Shown here piece after piece: positions 63,301-64,000 of a stretch of DNA of 64,000 nt (the stretch's first letter is position 1; each line of letters starts with the position of its first letter). A model generated the notes under the pieces. That model made no database searches, had not been told where the DNA came from, and saw only the letters and a list, made by a program, of their open reading frames with translations. A program made the position numbers and the translations under genes. The stretch covers positions 806,001 through 870,000 of the forward strand of contig NZ_OY762229.1 in assembly GCF_963665355.1 (NCBI RefSeq). The letters are read 5' to 3'. Source of the stretch: an uncultured Desulfobacter sp. (GTDB lineage: Bacteria; Desulfobacterota; Desulfobacteria; Desulfobacterales; Desulfobacteraceae).

Positions 63301-64000
63301 TCAGCTCAATACCGGCTTTGTCGCTGGCTGTTCTTTTTGTGATCAACTGTTCTTTACCATCCACCAGGACCTGGCCCGGATGAATGACCGGATCCAGTTC
63401 CAGGCGCCAGTTGGTGTTCTTTTTGCCTGTGATTTTATCCTGAATAAAATAGCCTGCACCGTCAAAACGCAGCCACAGGGTACGACTCAAGGAGAGCTGG
63501 TCCGGTGCGGGTTCAGGATCTCCCCGTTTGATCTGATTAAAGACCAGTGTGGTGTCAGGTGTCATCAGATAAGCGGGGAAAGATTGCCATTTTGCAGGCA
63601 TGGCCGTCTGCTTAGGATCAATGGGGTCTGCCCCTGAGATCTGCACACGCCTCAGGTCGGTTCGGGCACTAAAGGACCAGATCTCCTTGTCCGGCCAGAA
63701 TGCCTGGTCCGGACGGATGAACTGGACGGTCTGCAAAGGCCCTGCATGGCGCAGATTAAGGCCAAGAGTATAGCGTCCGGGCCTAACCTGGACGGTGATC
63801 CGGCCGTCGGACTCCAGACGGGCGGGCAGCGGGCTTTCAAAGGATACCGGAATGAAAGCACCGCTTTGATATACCGGCCCCAGCACCATCTGCCGGGCCT
63901 GCCCCGACACCTCCAGGGTAAGATCAATGGACATCCGGGCCGGGATGTCATCCTCAATCAGACGGAAACATTCAATTTTCAACCGGTCTTCCATCCGTTT
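60365..64000 (-). CDS. Very large membrane protein, N-terminus beyond the window
   Basis: At least 1209 residues; the frame stays open to the window edge, so the ATG at 63994 may be internal. The visible part begins with a long beta-rich domain (LEVSGQARQMVLGPVYQSG, GRITVQVRPGRYTLGL). Then comes a membrane cluster (~295-400: LDFFVVLIFTIALSRV and YIWLVLLVGFTLL), a second beta-rich region (~590-1010), and a C-terminal membrane cluster (ELIVILIIAFILSRTG onward). It ends with a basic, Gln-rich tail. I recognise no catalytic motif. It may be an envelope-associated protein of unknown function. Confidence 0.75.
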   Translation of the reverse strand, partial: KRMEDRLKIECFRLIEDDIPARMSIDLTLEVSGQARQMVLGPVYQSGAFIPVSFESPLPARLESDGRITVQVRPGRYTLGLNLRHAGPLQTVQFIRPDQAFWPDKEIWSFSARTDLRRVQISGADPIDPKQTAMPAKWQSFPAYLMTPDTTLVFNQIKRGDPEPAPDQLSLSRTLWLRFDGAGYFIQDKITGKKNTNWRLELDPVIHPGQVLVDGKEQLITKRTASDKAGIELRNGQINIVADATFENGISNVPATGWDHDFNDVKGTLNLPAGWTLINARGVDFIPGTWVGKWTLLDFFVVLIFTIALSRVYSKPLALLAFVTLVLIFHESQAPKYIWLVLLVGFTLLKHLPPGRLRNFFKFCQGVALIGFAAIVIPFAIQTLRIGIYPELASTWTDTSNTVIRSESRSLSLVGMTEDNVQNQARIQAEQQAPPTPKRLLGTRAKAMYMDSAQVPAPVASSAQVMQYDPKARTQTGPGMPLWPAYNTIRFSWSGPVGKDQSMVFFLIGPKVNLVLAFLRVGLVVLLAAGMLGIGKGGVKKDSEIGMRQMLPAFFALVLCLMPSLSQAAQFPPREMLDELEKRLLEKDICFNSCANLPLASIDLTMDAMKVGMQVHAAIDTAIPIPGNAGQWLPSQVQVDSRTAAGLFKKEGQFWVMVPKGIHKIDLEGPIRQQSSFQLLFPLKPRHLDIAMDGWTVDGSHSDGSFDAQLQFKRNARTDDKEQQVLETGVLPVFARVERTVLIGLVWKVNTQVIREGESTSGMVLDIPLLPGESITTEGIRVEGNTAKVNFQSGQKTLSWESFLAPSDKIELKHAETLEWTEIWKVDVSPVFHMEYQGTPVIFHKTGTRWYPTWHPWPGEALTLTVTRPPGIEGQTMTIEKSLLTLSPGRAATTAQLDIAINSSQGGRHTIFLPKDGRLQEVKIQGRIRPIRQDQNQVTLPIVPGHQEISLQWVSAGGITPFYKTPAVDLGMDSANTCVDIKPGSSRWPLFLGGEPALGPAVLFWSELIVILIIAFILSRTGLTPLNLFQWFLLFIGITMSHPAAAIVVAGWLIALDLRPRADEFTGMKFNLIQLGIVALTLVSGACLVFSISNGLLGHPDMNIRGNGSSAHLLRWYHDVSGPVLPRTWMVSIPMWSYRVAMLAWALWVSFWLINILKWGWARFCTPNLWSKLQLRKPKPQSRQQSHWTPFSGVAGEQAGSDPGTDPGREE

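Noticed and set aside
1-64000. CRISPR array or rRNA genes
   Set aside because: No regularly spaced direct repeats of 24-40 bp and no rRNA-like stretches were found anywhere.

Overview
The window looks like a chromosomal segment of an anaerobic, probably sulfate-reducing member of the Desulfobacterota (Desulfobacteraceae-like). This is inferred from gene content: indolepyruvate:ferredoxin oxidoreductase with an arylacetate-CoA ligase, several Cys-rich Fe-S proteins, a TRAP transporter, beta-oxidation enzymes, many two-component sensors and a NifA-like sigma-54 activator. No 16S rRNA or other phylogenetic marker lies in the window, so the assignment is by inference only.

Layout. 0-3 kb: a TRIC-type channel, then an OmpR-type two-component pair. 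3.2-10.7 kb: a tight five-gene operon (4-bp overlaps at its last three junctions) encoding a TVP38-flavoprotein reductase fusion, a radical SAM / ArsM-like methyltransferase / Cys-rich domain fusion, a DUF2064 transferase, a secreted DUF3047 protein and a family-2 glycosyltransferase. This resembles arsenosugar-type gene sets but in an unusual fused form, and is the best candidate here for an undescribed pathway. 10.7-17.7 kb: an HBM-type chemoreceptor, a hybrid histidine kinase, and a pentapeptide-repeat potassium-channel-like protein whose gene overlaps a CheY-like regulator. 18-24.2 kb: sulfur/redox genes (FAD oxidoreductase, rhodanese-ferritin fusion, secreted rhodanese, Cys-rich Fe-S protein), a frameshifted sugar-isomerase-like gene and a diguanylate cyclase. 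24.2-27.5 kb: a decayed amidohydrolase, a uracil-DNA-glycosylase-like protein, a NifA-like activator and a DUF2892 protein.

27.5-34.1 kb: a six-gene minus-strand operon iorA-iorB-paaK-dctP-dctQ-dctM for aromatic 2-oxo acid/arylacetate metabolism and uptake of an acid. 34.4-37 kb: a degraded zone with a partial copy of an M24 peptidase gene, a transposase relic and a frameshifted full M24 gene. 37-42 kb: an Fe-S protein, a TetR regulator and a polar amino-acid ABC transporter. 42-45 kb: surE, an MFS transporter and a DUF4438 protein. 45-47.8 kb: a long TPR lipoprotein, a tyrosine-recombinase relic and a tRNA-Val(GAC). 48-51.7 kb: CorA and a large MscS channel. 51.8-55.4 kb: a FadN/FadA beta-oxidation pair with a palindromic operator. 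55.7-64 kb: a terpene-cyclase-fold protein, a hexapeptide acyltransferase, a hybrid histidine kinase and a very large membrane protein cut by the window edge.

Cross-cutting observations: a ~90-bp structured repeat occurs twice (about 3.1 and 40.9 kb). A nonamer TACTTTCAT occurs three times between the two-component pair and the arsenic-like operon. Several genes are broken (about 15.9, 20.5, 24.4, 34.5-35.4, 36.7 and 47.6 kb), either by real decay or, for simple indels, possibly by assembly error. All family names come from motif recognition by eye; no database search was run.
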